The notes below the pieces were generated by a model. That model ran no database searches. It saw only the letters and a list, made by a program, of their open reading frames with translations, and was not told the DNA's origin. Shown here one piece after another: positions 43,389-52,237 of a DNA stretch of 64,000 bases (positions are counted from its first letter, which is position 1; each line of letters starts with the position of its first letter). The position numbers and the translations under genes are program-made. The stretch comes from Bradyrhizobium sp. G127. Its GTDB lineage: Bacteria; Pseudomonadota; Alphaproteobacteria; Rhizobiales; Xanthobacteraceae. The stretch lies in assembly GCF_021502575.1 (NCBI RefSeq), contig NZ_JAKFGN010000001.1:1240001-1304000 (forward strand), written 5' to 3'.

Positions 43389-46300
43389 ATGAAAGTCAAT
43401 AACTTCTCATCTGACCTTACTATTCAGGGCAAGGTATCAGACAGCACTTCGCCAAAAGTCTCGATTATTCTTCCCACGTATGCCCGAGCGCAGACGACTC
43501 TTCCGACCGCGATCAAAAGTGTTCTGGCGCAAACATACGGCGATTTCGAGCTCATCATTGTGGACGATGGATCGCGGGACGGGACAGCCGATGTTCTTGC
43601 GGAATACGCGCGGCTCGACGACCGTATTATTCTACATTCGTATCGTCGCAATAGCGGGCTGCCCGCACTCAGAGTCAATCAAGGCGCTCTTCATGCTCGC
43701 GGCCGCTATATCGGCTATCAATTTGATGACGATGTTTGGACGGAGGACAGCCTCCAGCTGCGGGTATCTGAGTTAAGTAAAATTGACAAGCTTGCGGTGG
43801 TCTACGGCAATTCAAGTGTAAGCTTGGATCAAAAAGGCGGCCGGGAGCCTGTTATACTTGGCAAAGCATTCAGCTTTGCGGATTTGATTCAGCAAAACTT
43901 CATTGCCAACAACACCGTGTTGCATCATCGAGGTCTTTTCGATGTGGCGGGCATGTACGATCCGCACGTTATTTTTCGGCGATATTCGGACTATGACCTC
44001 TGGCTGCGGTTTTCCAAGCACGCTCAGTTTGTCTGGATTGATCAGACCGTTTCGCATGTTTATGCGAATCTCGATAACTCACTCGGCCGGGAAATTCGGC
44101 ATTTTCATACGCTTCATAGAAAGGTGATCTCGGTACAACGGGATGATCTCCTGACGCCCGATGTCATCGACAACTATGAGGTCGTCGACATTCCGCTATT
44201 TGCTGATCGCTTCTCGGACAGTGAAATTGAAAATTATCGGCGAAATATTGCAGTTCCGTTCCTGTCAAATTTCAATGATTATTGTACCGAAGATGAGCTG
44301 AGCGTAGCAGCGAGTTTGCGCGGCCATCGACTTAATCTGCTGACTGTCAAGCCGGATTTTTCAACTTCGGTTGATGTTACGATCAACAACTTTGTAAATC
44401 TGCCGTTTCAGCGTGCTCTTGCCAGCACTTTCGTTCCAGAACGGGAGTTGCCCGCCGTTGACCTGAAAAGCATGGACATTGCTGTCCTCTATCGTACCGT
44501 CGGTTCACAAGCGAGCGCGATGGCCGCTCGGGGTGACATTCCGACAGTGTATTGCATGGATGATAACATGCTGCATTTCCATAAGGTGGGCGCTGAGCAT
44601 CATCTTCTGGCGCCCGGGACATCTGCTTACAGGAATATCGTTCAACAAATATCTGACGCCGACGCCTGCATCGGCTACAGCGATTCTATTGTCGAAGATT
44701 TGCGGGAGCTAAATCCTAGAACCATTAAACTGACGACGAATATTCCGAGGAGGTTTGTTCAACAGCGGGACTACCGGAGAGGCGAGCGCCTACGTGTCGC
44801 GGTTTTGTCCGGTCCAGGGCGAACTCAGATATTGAGCGATCTCTGGCCAGCGTTGATGAATTTTGCGAACCGGCATTCTGATCAAGTGGAGATGCATTTT
44901 TGGGGCGTCGATCCCGCGAGTTTCGGTCAGCTTTCCTGCAAGACTTGTTTCAGGCCATTTGATCACAACCATCAAAACTACCTAAATAGCCTTTTGCAAA
45001 CGTCCTTCGATGTCTTGCTCGTGCCGTTGGATCACTCGACGCGCGCGGCCAAGAGCAAGAGTCCCGTTAAATTGCTTGAAGCGGTGTCTACCGGTGCGAT
45101 TTGTATTTTTTCAAATACCGAACCCTACAGATCTCTTCCTGATGACTGTTGTTTGAAAGCGCCCAATACAATCCAGGCATGGAGCGCCGCATTGGAAGCA
45201 GCGCTCTCCATGGGAGTGTCCGGACGGAACGCTCTGCTTGAACGCGCGCGATCGCTCGTGGCGGAAAGGTATACGACGGAAGGTCAATTCTACGACTTCC
45301 TCGCCGCCTACGAAGCTGTCAGGCTTCACGCTGAGCTAAGAGAAAAGAACATCGCTTTCGGATTTCACGAGGCCGCTTTGGGAGGGGCGACCTTGCATTT
45401 GCTGCAGCATGCACGAATGGCTCATTCCCTCGGCTTTAGCGTAGTCGGAATTGTTCCGGATGATGCAACGGAGCATATGGCGAACTTTGAAGCGAGATGG
45501 ACGGAAGCGACAAATGGCGCTCCACTAATCGCAGCGCAGTGGCCATTGGGGTTCATCGATGCCGATATTCCCGGGGAGATAATTGAACGCTCGGCAAATG
45601 GCAGTGATCGGATGGCCGTGACGTCTCTCGTTGCCAATCTGCAGAAATTCAATGTTGGTCTTCTACATTTCGCTACGTGGTCGCCAGCGATGAGTCTTCT
45701 GGCCAAGGCGTTGGACATTCCTTCCGTAGCTAGCGTTCACCAATATTACGGCGGAGGCCATCCCTCTATCGTCGGCTTTGTGGATGCAGTGCATTGCTCA
45801 TCTCTCGCACACGGAGTCCGTTGGGAGAATGCTGCTAAGCTCCCGGTCAGAAGAATTGTGTGCCCTGCGGAGCAGGAGTATTTCCGAGCCTTTCGGGCTA
45901 ATTTTAATCGAGCAGGTTTGCCTGTGCGCCCCTTTCGCATTCTGGTATCGGGAACGTTACAGCCGAGAAAGAACCAATTGGCAGTCATTCATGCCATTAG
46001 AGAGTTGAGGCGCAGAGGATACGATATTGTCGCGGACTTCATCGGTTACACCGAGTTCAATCCCGAATACGTTGCGCAATGTCGGGAAGAAATAGAGAGG
46101 TCCAGCCTCGACGAGCACGTTAAATTGCATGGCTTTGTCGACAATCCTCATCGGTTCTATGATCGCGCAAACCTTTTAGTCGTTGCCGCTATCGACGAAT
46201 CCATGCCTCAGACGATTGTTCAGGCAATGGCAGCTGGAGTGCCGGTCGTTTCAACAAACGTCGGAGGAGTGAAGGAGATTTTGCGGCATCGCTACACGGG

Positions 46301-46997
46301 CTTCTTAGCGAGGGATCATAGTCCCGAAGAGATAGCCTCTGCGATTCTGGAATGGCTTGAATTGTCCGCAGATCAGCGCGAAGAAATCGCTATTCGAGCT
46401 CATCGCACGATGAGGTTTCTGTCGGACTCAAGCTATGTAAAGTTCGAACTAATCGGTCTGTACAATGAAGCCGTTCAGAGAAAACAGGGAACAAAGGAGA
46501 GAGGCCGTCGAGGTTTGATTGATTCTCCGTCCTCTTCCCCACAAGAACAGACGACAGTCGAGGATGAAATCGCGGCCATCAAGCGATACACCAAGAGGCA
46601 CTTTCGTTGCGGTTTCAGGCGCAGACTCGTTCCAAGCGAGGATCTTCAATCGACACCGTATGTTGAGTACGTGATTCCGTTCAGCATTAAGCGACTAAAT
46701 TCGGTGTCCCTTATCGTCGGGCCCGTTGAGTCTTCAACGTCCTGCTGCATAGGTATCGAAATAGTTACTCGGTCGCAGGAAATAGTCGCCCATGAAGTAA
46801 TGAATGTGCGGTTGACTGACGAAGATAAGCCGCTGCGTTTTCTTTTGTCGACGCCTTTGGATGGGCTTGAGAAAGGCTGGCAGCTTCGGATTTTTGCACG
46901 GGACGTCGACGCTGCGATCTTTACCTATGAGATTTCAGGTCTCAAGGTCCAACTCAGCGGGAGGCGTTGCCGCGTCCCGCTCGTACATTTTCAGTGA
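43389..46997 (+). CDS. Multi-domain glycosyltransferase (GT2 + GT4-like)
   Basis: This large 1202-residue cytoplasmic protein has an N-terminal GT-A/GT2 domain (about 20-240; SIILPTYARAQTTLPTAIKS, the LIIVDDGSRDGT nucleotide site and the FDDDVW DxD-like motif). A GT-B-like middle region (about 340-640) follows, then a GT4 domain (about 640-1050; GTLQPRKNQ, the GFVDNPHRFYDRA loop and DESMPQTIVQAMAAG). In the GT4 E-x7-E motif the second glutamate is Gln. The last 130 residues look like a beta-sandwich. It probably builds part of a surface polysaccharide. The frame extends to a GTG at 43362, but the ATG at 43389 has a GGGG ribosome site. Base composition is clearly lower in GC than the flanks, indicating transfer. 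Confidence 0.85.
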   Translation: MKVNNFSSDLTIQGKVSDSTSPKVSIILPTYARAQTTLPTAIKSVLAQTYGDFELIIVDDGSRDGTADVLAEYARLDDRIILHSYRRNSGLPALRVNQGALHARGRYIGYQFDDDVWTEDSLQLRVSELSKIDKLAVVYGNSSVSLDQKGGREPVILGKAFSFADLIQQNFIANNTVLHHRGLFDVAGMYDPHVIFRRYSDYDLWLRFSKHAQFVWIDQTVSHVYANLDNSLGREIRHFHTLHRKVISVQRDDLLTPDVIDNYEVVDIPLFADRFSDSEIENYRRNIAVPFLSNFNDYCTEDELSVAASLRGHRLNLLTVKPDFSTSVDVTINNFVNLPFQRALASTFVPERELPAVDLKSMDIAVLYRTVGSQASAMAARGDIPTVYCMDDNMLHFHKVGAEHHLLAPGTSAYRNIVQQISDADACIGYSDSIVEDLRELNPRTIKLTTNIPRRFVQQRDYRRGERLRVAVLSGPGRTQILSDLWPALMNFANRHSDQVEMHFWGVDPASFGQLSCKTCFRPFDHNHQNYLNSLLQTSFDVLLVPLDHSTRAAKSKSPVKLLEAVSTGAICIFSNTEPYRSLPDDCCLKAPNTIQAWSAALEAALSMGVSGRNALLERARSLVAERYTTEGQFYDFLAAYEAVRLHAELREKNIAFGFHEAALGGATLHLLQHARMAHSLGFSVVGIVPDDATEHMANFEARWTEATNGAPLIAAQWPLGFIDADIPGEIIERSANGSDRMAVTSLVANLQKFNVGLLHFATWSPAMSLLAKALDIPSVASVHQYYGGGHPSIVGFVDAVHCSSLAHGVRWENAAKLPVRRIVCPAEQEYFRAFRANFNRAGLPVRPFRILVSGTLQPRKNQLAVIHAIRELRRRGYDIVADFIGYTEFNPEYVAQCREEIERSSLDEHVKLHGFVDNPHRFYDRANLLVVAAIDESMPQTIVQAMAAGVPVVSTNVGGVKEILRHRYTGFLARDHSPEEIASAILEWLELSADQREEIAIRAHRTMRFLSDSSYVKFELIGLYNEAVQRKQGTKERGRRGLIDSPSSSPQEQTTVEDEIAAIKRYTKRHFRCGFRRRLVPSEDLQSTPYVEYVIPFSIKRLNSVSLIVGPVESSTSCCIGIEIVTRSQEIVAHEVMNVRLTDEDKPLRFLLSTPLDGLEKGWQLRIFARDVDAAIFTYEISGLKVQLSGRRCRVPLVHFQ

Positions 46998-47104
46998 TTT
47001 GCCAGATCGCGCGGTTTGGTGGATCAAGCCAAGCTTTGTGCCGACAGAAGGCGTGAATTGCGCCGAATGCTTGTCAGCGAGCCCGCCGAGATAACCAAGT
47101 CCGC

Positions 47105-47287
47105 GTGCCGAGCCGCGATAAATCTCGGAATCTGATTGCCGTCGCGATCTGGTCAGGACACAACAATGTCCCGTCGTACATCGCCTTCTGCAAGGCGCGC
47201 GTCCCCGGCCTGACAGAAGGCACCATCATGAACGACGCCTTCTGGAAAAGCCCGATGGGCCCCGCCTTCCTGAAAGCTCAGGCGTGA
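47105..47287 (+). pseudogene. Remnant of an endolysin-like gene (partial duplicate)
   Basis: The last about 50 residues match the intact gene at 48531-49154: IWSGHNNVPSYIAFCKARVPG against VWSGGNHVESYIKFVLDRVPG, and NDAFWKSPMGPAFLKAQA against DDAFWRSPMGIKFLKAQA. The N-terminal part is lost and the tail ends early. It is probably a relic of recombination that brought in the glycosyltransferase cassette. The 107 bases before it hold no gene. Confidence 0.75.
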
Positions 47288-47394
47288 CCGAGAACGACAC
47301 TGCCGCGATCACGGTGAAGGTCACTGGTCAGAACGGAACCGCGAATGCTGGCGACATCACCTGCCTAGGGTTCACCGTTGAGATTTTGGACTAA
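47284..47394 (+). pseudogene. Short fragment resembling a structural-protein C-terminus
   Basis: This 36-codon frame starts at a GTG that overlaps the stop of the preceding remnant. The peptide (ITVKVTGQNGTANAGD...FTVEILD) is beta-rich, like the end of a fibre or capsid decoration protein. It overlaps the acyltransferase stop by 4 bases. It may be gene debris. Confidence 0.4.
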
Positions 47395-48443
47395 CTTTGG
47401 CGCGCGGTTAGCTCGGAGACTGAAGATGTCAGAGGCTGAAGTGATTTTGTATCGGCTATCCGATCAGCCCATTTCCTAGCTACATTTCTATAAAACCAAA
47501 AATCGGCAAAGCCGAACAATGAGCCCAAGCCTCCTCCGATCAGAAGACACACCGCGACTGCTATCGGATAGGTGACACTCTTCGTCAGGCCCGTCGCCAC
47601 CAGTGCAGAAATAACGGGCGCGTGCAATAAATAGAGGCCGTAAGAATAGTCGCCACCGCGAACAAGCGGAGAAAGCCAATTTTGGCGACTAACAAAATTG
47701 CTCGCAAGGGCCGCAAGATGGATGGTTGCTAGGGTGCCAACGACAAAAACGGGAATGCTTTGGTAGAGCGTGCTTGACCGCCAGTAACCAGTCCAAAGCA
47801 GAATTCCAACATACACCAAAGGCCAAGACGTCCCCGCGTGCAGCCTGCCAAGTGCAGCACCAGCGATGAAAAGCAGACTCAGCGGACTCGTGAGTATGGC
47901 AAGGATGTTTGCTGTAAAGGCTGGCGGTGCGGGGAGGAAATATGCCGTGCCGACGATCACCCCTGCCCATAGAACTAGTCCGATGTCGAACACGCGCTTC
48001 CCGCCGAGGATCATTGCGGCAGTTACAGCGTAGAATGTCATTTCATAAATTAGCGTCCAGAATGGCACTTGTGTCCATGAATCGATTGCGCCGCCCAATG
48101 GCAACAACGTAAACGACCAGAGCCAGCGGATTTTTGTGACATCCACAGCGCCAATTGAAATTAACAGCGCCGCAGAAATGGCAATCGCCGAGAGGTATGG
48201 TGGATAAATTCTGGCGATGCGGTGTAGAGCAAATCTGAATGGCCGTTGTTCAACGAGCGCTGCGATCACATAGCCGGAAATCACAAAGAATATAAAGACG
48301 CCCGCCGTTCCTAGGCCAAGTTTTCGAAATGGCAGCACGTCGATCCCATAATGGATGGACGGCAAATAGACCGCGTGCTGGATCAACACCATCACGGCTG
48401 CAACAAATCTTAGAATCTGAATTCCGTCTAGACGTCCCGACAT
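47391..48443 (-). CDS. Membrane O-acyltransferase (acyltransferase 3 / OafA family)
   Basis: This 350-residue polytopic protein has about ten hydrophobic helices and the family blocks LDGIQILRFVAAVMVLIQHA (with the catalytic His), FIFFVISGYVIA and the RFALHRIARIYPPY segment. Members acetylate or otherwise acylate O-antigen and other surface polysaccharides; phage-carried copies are classic seroconversion genes. It is on the opposite strand to the lysis genes, an arrangement that allows expression in the lysogen. Codon use is less GC-rich than the flanking element genes, like the glycosyltransferase. Confidence 0.85.
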   Translation of the reverse strand: MSGRLDGIQILRFVAAVMVLIQHAVYLPSIHYGIDVLPFRKLGLGTAGVFIFFVISGYVIAALVEQRPFRFALHRIARIYPPYLSAIAISAALLISIGAVDVTKIRWLWSFTLLPLGGAIDSWTQVPFWTLIYEMTFYAVTAAMILGGKRVFDIGLVLWAGVIVGTAYFLPAPPAFTANILAILTSPLSLLFIAGAALGRLHAGTSWPLVYVGILLWTGYWRSSTLYQSIPVFVVGTLATIHLAALASNFVSRQNWLSPLVRGGDYSYGLYLLHAPVISALVATGLTKSVTYPIAVAVCLLIGGGLGSLFGFADFWFYRNVARKWADRIADTKSLQPLTSSVSELTARQS

Positions 48444-48530
48444 CGCGCCTCCCCAGCGACCCGAACCTACCGCACCAAATCGCCAACTGCCAGCCCGCCT
48501 CGCGGGCCGCTATCCTATGGAGAAGCCGAA

Positions 48531-49154
48531 ATGGAGCCTGCATCAATTCGATTTAAGAATCCGGGTGCCATGTGGGGCAGCGCGCTTGCCATCAAGTGGG
48601 GCGCGCAAAAGAAGGCCGTCTCGCTGAATGACGGAACGGGGCAGGGCAACAACATCGCCGTGTTCCCAACCTATGTGCAGGGCATCTGCGCCCAGCTTGA
48701 TCTGTGGCGCACGTCGAAGAACTACCGGAACAAGCGATTTGCCGACGCGATCCGGGTCTGGTCCGGCGGCAATCACGTCGAAAGCTATATCAAGTTCGTC
48801 CTCGATCGCGTGCCAGGCATGACCCGCGACACGGTCATGGACGACGCATTCTGGCGCAGCCCGATGGGGATCAAATTCCTCAAGGCGCAAGCCTGGCATG
48901 AAGCGGGCAAGCCGTATCCCGCTCCGGAGGCTGACTGGATTGCGGCACAGAAGCGCGTCTTCTCGGGCGTGCCGACGGCCAACACCGTCAAGAACGCTGC
49001 GACCACGGTCGTTGTTGCGGCGGGTGTGGGCGGCGGCACAGCGACCGTCGCTGCCCAGCAGGGCTGGACCTGGTCCGAGATCGGTCTAGCGGCGTTCATT
49101 GCGGCCGGCATCGTCACCGCCGTCGTCATCCTCATCAAGAAAGTCCGGTCATGA
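48531..49154 (+). CDS. Candidate endolysin / muralytic protein with C-terminal membrane anchor
   Basis: This 207-residue protein has an N-terminal domain of about 135 residues (FKNPGAMWGSALAIKWG...IAVFPTYVQGICAQLDL...FADAIRVWSGGNHVESYI...FLKAQAWHEAG) found in phage lysis or structural proteins of rhizobia and resembling P5-type lytic/structural proteins. The C-terminus carries hydrophobic segments (about 155-175 and 185-203). Its position at the head of a cassette with holin-like genes points to cell-wall degradation. The catalytic residue is not identified. A GGAG ribosome site precedes the ATG. A truncated paralogue lies at 47105-47287. Confidence 0.65.
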   Translation: MEPASIRFKNPGAMWGSALAIKWGAQKKAVSLNDGTGQGNNIAVFPTYVQGICAQLDLWRTSKNYRNKRFADAIRVWSGGNHVESYIKFVLDRVPGMTRDTVMDDAFWRSPMGIKFLKAQAWHEAGKPYPAPEADWIAAQKRVFSGVPTANTVKNAATTVVVAAGVGGGTATVAAQQGWTWSEIGLAAFIAAGIVTAVVILIKKVRS

Positions 49155-49627
49155 AGATCCTGCTCACCCTTGCCGTCATCACCGGCCTGCTGCTCGGGTA
49201 CGCCTTACAGGGTCGCGAGTGGCTGAAGTCGAAGCCGTGGGCCGAAGGATTCTTCGCCTGGGTCGAGCCTGTCGAAATCCTGCTGTTCAAGAAATCGGAA
49301 ACAATCCTGTTCGCGCGGCTCAAGATCGTTGTCGGCGCTGTGCTGACGCTTCTGACGCAGATCGGGTCCATCGACCTCACGCCGCTGATGCCGTTCGTTC
49401 CCGAACAGTACCAGCCCTATGCCTATTTCGGGATCAACCTCATCCCGCTGGCGATTTCGCTCATCGGCTATTTCGACGAGAAGCTGCGCTACACCACGAC
49501 GAAGCCGATTGAGCTAGTTGAAGTGGCGGACAAGAACCTCACGCCGGAAGTCGCGGACGCGCTTGTCGCGGCCAACACCGCCAAGGTCGAAGCCGTCGCA
49601 GTGGTCGAAGCGGCAAAGGGGGACTGA
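49151..49627 (+). CDS. Membrane protein of the lysis cassette
   Basis: This 158-residue protein has an N-terminal helix (KILLTLAVITGLLLGYAL), a second hydrophobic region (about 55-75), a third (about 93-110) and a soluble C-terminal tail rich in Ala, Val and Glu. It is coupled to the endolysin candidate by ATGA overlap. Holin or holin-regulator function is likely from context only. Confidence 0.6.
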   Translation: MKILLTLAVITGLLLGYALQGREWLKSKPWAEGFFAWVEPVEILLFKKSETILFARLKIVVGAVLTLLTQIGSIDLTPLMPFVPEQYQPYAYFGINLIPLAISLIGYFDEKLRYTTTKPIELVEVADKNLTPEVADALVAANTAKVEAVAVVEAAKGD

Positions 49628-49629
49628 TC

Positions 49630-50100
49630 ATGCTGGCAGCCATCATCTCATCGGTCGGCGGGGCCTTCATCAACCAGTTTTTCGACGCCGCGAAAGACAT
49701 CTTCCACGACTACCAGCAAGGGAAGATCACCGCAGAGGAGTGCAAGACGCGGCTGCTTACGTCGCTGCTGGATTCTGCAAGGGCAATCGAGGTTTCCCAT
49801 TCCGAAACGCTGGCCAAGACCTATGCCAGCTTTATGCAGGCGGTGGAAAAATCGAGACTGCTGCAAGTTGTCTGGGCCTCGGTCGCAATCTCGCAACTGC
49901 TCGTTCTGCTCTGGCACCAGGTTGGCATACCGGCGGTCGTCGCCATGGGATGGGTTCAGAAATATCCGACCAGCGGGTCAACCGTGGAATGGGCCTATCT
50001 GCTGCTGGGGGGGTGCATCGGGCTTGGCCCGATCGTGCTTCGCAACGGTCCGGGCGCGGGGTCCGTGGCCGAAAAACTCAAGAGCGCCGTTTCCAAATAG
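49630..50100 (+). CDS. Putative holin of the three-helix (GTA holin) type
   Basis: This 156-residue protein has a helical N-terminal half (IINQ-like amphipathic GGAFINQFFDAAKDIFHDYQQG) and membrane helices in the C-terminal half (VVWASVAISQLLVLLWHQV, WAYLLLGGCIGLGPIVL). The pattern resembles the Holin-of-3TMs family first described in gene transfer agents of alphaproteobacteria. Holins permeabilise the inner membrane to release endolysin and particles. It follows the previous gene by 2 bases. Confidence 0.65.
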   Translation: MLAAIISSVGGAFINQFFDAAKDIFHDYQQGKITAEECKTRLLTSLLDSARAIEVSHSETLAKTYASFMQAVEKSRLLQVVWASVAISQLLVLLWHQVGIPAVVAMGWVQKYPTSGSTVEWAYLLLGGCIGLGPIVLRNGPGAGSVAEKLKSAVSK

Positions 50101-50143
50101 CAAGCGGCCCGACCTCGCGCGCGAACGCGCCAGCTATTTCACC

Positions 50144-50458
50144 ATGGTTGATGGGAATGCCAGAATGGAATCGATCGACGTCAAAGCCGTTGTTGCGGAA
50201 GTTCTCGCAGAGCAAAAGCGCCTCCACAACAATGACGTTGACGAGGTCGTTCTCAAGACAATGGCGACGATCCTGACGTCGTTCGGGATTGAGGAAGAAG
50301 ACCGCGTCGAGCTTCGTGCCGACTTCATCCATCTGCGGAAGTGGCGCAAGAGCGTCGAGCAGGCGCAGGGCCTGACCTTTAAGGTCATCCTCACCGCAAT
50401 CATCGGCGGCGTCGTCGGGGCCTTCTGGCTCGGCTTCAAGGCGATGATCGGCAAGTAA
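50144..50458 (+). CDS. Small single-span membrane protein (DUF6127-like)
   Basis: This 104-residue protein has a cytoplasmic helical part ([20 protein letters not shown], then [16 protein letters not shown]) and a C-terminal membrane helix ([18 protein letters not shown]). It resembles short DUF6127-type prophage proteins. Start is uncertain: ATG at 50144 or 50165, neither with a strong ribosome site. It sits within the lysis-like cassette; spanin or pinholin roles are possible but not shown. Confidence 0.6.
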   Translation: MVDGNARMESIDVKAVVAEVLAEQKRLHNNDVDEVVLKTMATILTSFGIEEEDRVELRADFIHLRKWRKSVEQAQGLTFKVILTAIIGGVVGAFWLGFKAMIGK

Positions 50459-50483
50459 CATCCCGACACCGAAAGGACTCCCC

Positions 50484-50822
50484 ATGATCCGAGCCATCGT
50501 TCTCGGCGCGCTGATGCTTGTCTGCGCCTCCGCCGCTGCACGCGCCCAAACCTGCATCGCGTCTCACTATGGCGTCGGCGAAGGCTACGGCGGCCGCCGC
50601 ACCGCCAGTGGTGAACGGATGAACCCCGCGGCGATGACGGCCGCACACCGCAGCCTGCCGTTCGGAACGGAAGTCACGGTGACGGATCTCCGCACTGGCC
50701 GCAGCGTTTTGGTTCGCATCAACGACCGCGGGCCGTTCGTGCGCGGCCGGTGCATCGACCTCAGCTACGGCGCGGCGCGCGCGCTCGGCATGGGCGGAAC
50801 GGCGCGAGTGTCCGTGCGATGA
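50484..50822 (+). CDS. Exported RlpA-like double-psi beta-barrel protein
   Basis: This 112-residue exported protein has a signal peptide ([22 protein letters not shown]) and a compact RlpA domain: the [20 protein letters not shown] opening, [33 protein letters not shown] and the ALGM ending. RlpA proteins are lytic transglycosylases acting on denuded septal glycan in some bacteria. Here it is the last enzyme of the phage-type lysis cassette, so it may help to break the wall. An AAGGA ribosome site precedes the ATG. Confidence 0.85.
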   Translation: MIRAIVLGALMLVCASAAARAQTCIASHYGVGEGYGGRRTASGERMNPAAMTAAHRSLPFGTEVTVTDLRTGRSVLVRINDRGPFVRGRCIDLSYGAARALGMGGTARVSVR

Positions 50823-50938
50823 ACCCCGTGCTGCAATTCGTGCTGGTGATGCTGGGCTGCGGGATTGTCGCCTGGGTGATCGAGTGTGCGCTCGATGGCA
50901 TGGCCGATCGGTGGCGGCGTCGTCGTAAGGTGAGATAG
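50819..50938 (+). CDS. 39-residue membrane peptide
   Basis: This very short frame is coupled to the RlpA-like gene (ATGA overlap). It has one hydrophobic helix ([19 protein letters not shown]) and a strongly basic tail (RWRRRRKVR). Shape and position fit a small holin-accessory or spanin-like peptide. It is the last gene before the late terminator. Confidence 0.55.
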   Translation: MNPVLQFVLVMLGCGIVAWVIECALDGMADRWRRRRKVR

Positions 50939-50983
50939 GAAGCGAAAGTAATATACCGAGGTTCGCTTCGCTCCGAAGTGCCG

Positions 50984-51017
50984 GCCGCTGCCTCAATAAA
51001 TGAGGCAGCGGCTTTTT
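50984..51017 (+). terminator. Strong late-operon terminator
   Basis: A perfect 12-bp stem (50984-50995 with 51001-51012), 5-base loop, and T5 (51013-51017). It closes the rightward structural and lysis operon of the element. Confidence 0.93.
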
Positions 51018-51019
51018 CG

Positions 51020-51319
51020 TTACAGCCTTGGTTCGTCCGGGTCCGGGTGCATGCCCGTCCCACAGAGTGATCCATGCGCGCAGTCACACCCTCTGCCGCA
51101 GTCGCTATCTTCGCGGCAGTATCGCTGAGCACAAGTAGCTGCGACCTCCCTTTTCGGCATGACCCGCATCGCGCGACCCTTGGCCGTCACCGGCGCGAGG
51201 TATGGCGCGAACAGGACCGGACTTGCGTTCTTAGGCGGGAAGATTTCTTGAGTGCCCGACGTTGCCGGGGACGAAAAGCCAAGCAATACGAGGGCAAAAA
51301 TTGCGAATAATCTCTTCAA
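51020..51319 (-). CDS. Small secreted cysteine-rich protein (TTG start)
   Basis: This 99-residue protein has a clean signal peptide (MKRLFAIFALVLLGF, cleavage near TSG-TQ), a basic middle and a C-terminal knot-like segment with six cysteines in 24 residues (CAQRYCREDSDC...CDC...LC). The start is TTG at 51319 with a perfect AGGAGG ribosome site 5-6 bases before it; no ATG or GTG fits better. It faces the SRAP operon's direction, about 100 bases after that operon ends, and abuts the late terminator. Disulfide bonding in the periplasm is likely. Function unknown. Confidence 0.6.
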   Translation of the reverse strand: MKRLFAIFALVLLGFSSPATSGTQEIFPPKNASPVLFAPYLAPVTAKGRAMRVMPKREVAATCAQRYCREDSDCGRGCDCAHGSLCGTGMHPDPDEPRL

Positions 51320-51424
51320 AATTGCCTCCTATTAAATTGCAGGCCTAAGTGCCTGCAACCTGTAGGATGGCTAAACTGGGAATTGTTAGCGAGTCATTTT
51401 TTGCGAAATAACGCGCGCTCGACG

Positions 51425-52237
51425 TTAGAGCGGCTGATCATCGTCTGTTGAAGGCTCTGCTTCTAACGAAGCAAAGTCGCCGCCGCCATATTCCTCTTCC
51501 GACGGCGGCTGTGTCGGATCTGCCTGATCGCTTCGCTGGCCTTGCGCGACGATCTTCAATGATCCGTCCGGTAACGGCCGCTTTAAGGCACTTGCTTCCG
51601 ACCAGGGCGCGCGCATCCACACGTCATGTTCTTCCTCGGTGGTCAGAATCACCGGCATCGCCTTGGGGTGAACTCTGCCGACCTCGGCATTCGGATCACA
51701 GGTCAGGAAGCCGTAGAGGTCGGTGGTGATCTCGCCTTCCTTCGTTTTGCGAACCGAGGTCCAGTTCGTCCAGATGCCGCCGAAGGCGAGTAGGGGACGC
51801 TCTTTGCTCGCAGCGAACCACACCGGCACCTTCTTGCCTTCGATCGTGTCGTATTCCGAAAATGACGTGAACGGCACCAAGCAGCGGTTGTCCGGACCAA
51901 GCCATCGCTGCCAGTGCTTGCTGGTGGTGTTGCGTATGTTCGTTGTTCCAGAGTCCGGCTCGAGGCGCAGTAGCTCCTTGAAGTCGACCGTCTGACCTTT
52001 GGCTTCCAGCTTTTCGGCGCGTTTCTTTGCCGACTGCATCAACGCAAACTGCGACGACGGCATGCCCCAGCGCGCCATGACCAATTCACGGCCGCCCGGC
52101 GCGTTGCGCACGATCGGGCCGGGATAGTCGGGGAAAATGCCGGGCATCGGCGGGAGGTTGCCAGAATAGTCTTTCAGGACGCGGAATAGCTTCCGGATCG
52201 CCTCCTGGTTCTTCGTCATTGAGTAGAGGTTACACAT
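51425..52237 (-). CDS. SRAP-domain protein (YedK/HMCES family)
   Basis: This 270-residue SOS-response-associated protein forms a covalent crosslink to abasic sites in single-stranded DNA through Cys2. The chain begins MCNLYS, giving Cys2 after removal of Met; the NIRN segment, the [12 protein letters not shown] block and the [10 protein letters not shown] block with the active-site His are present. The longer frame to 52288 would hide Cys2, so the ATG at 52237 is right. It overlaps the previous gene by 8 bases and is the last gene of an operon with a LexA box upstream. The C-terminal about 40 residues are acidic and extra to the core domain. Confidence 0.93.
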   Translation of the reverse strand: MCNLYSMTKNQEAIRKLFRVLKDYSGNLPPMPGIFPDYPGPIVRNAPGGRELVMARWGMPSSQFALMQSAKKRAEKLEAKGQTVDFKELLRLEPDSGTTNIRNTTSKHWQRWLGPDNRCLVPFTSFSEYDTIEGKKVPVWFAASKERPLLAFGGIWTNWTSVRKTKEGEITTDLYGFLTCDPNAEVGRVHPKAMPVILTTEEEHDVWMRAPWSEASALKRPLPDGSLKIVAQGQRSDQADPTQPPSEEEYGGGDFASLEAEPSTDDDQPL

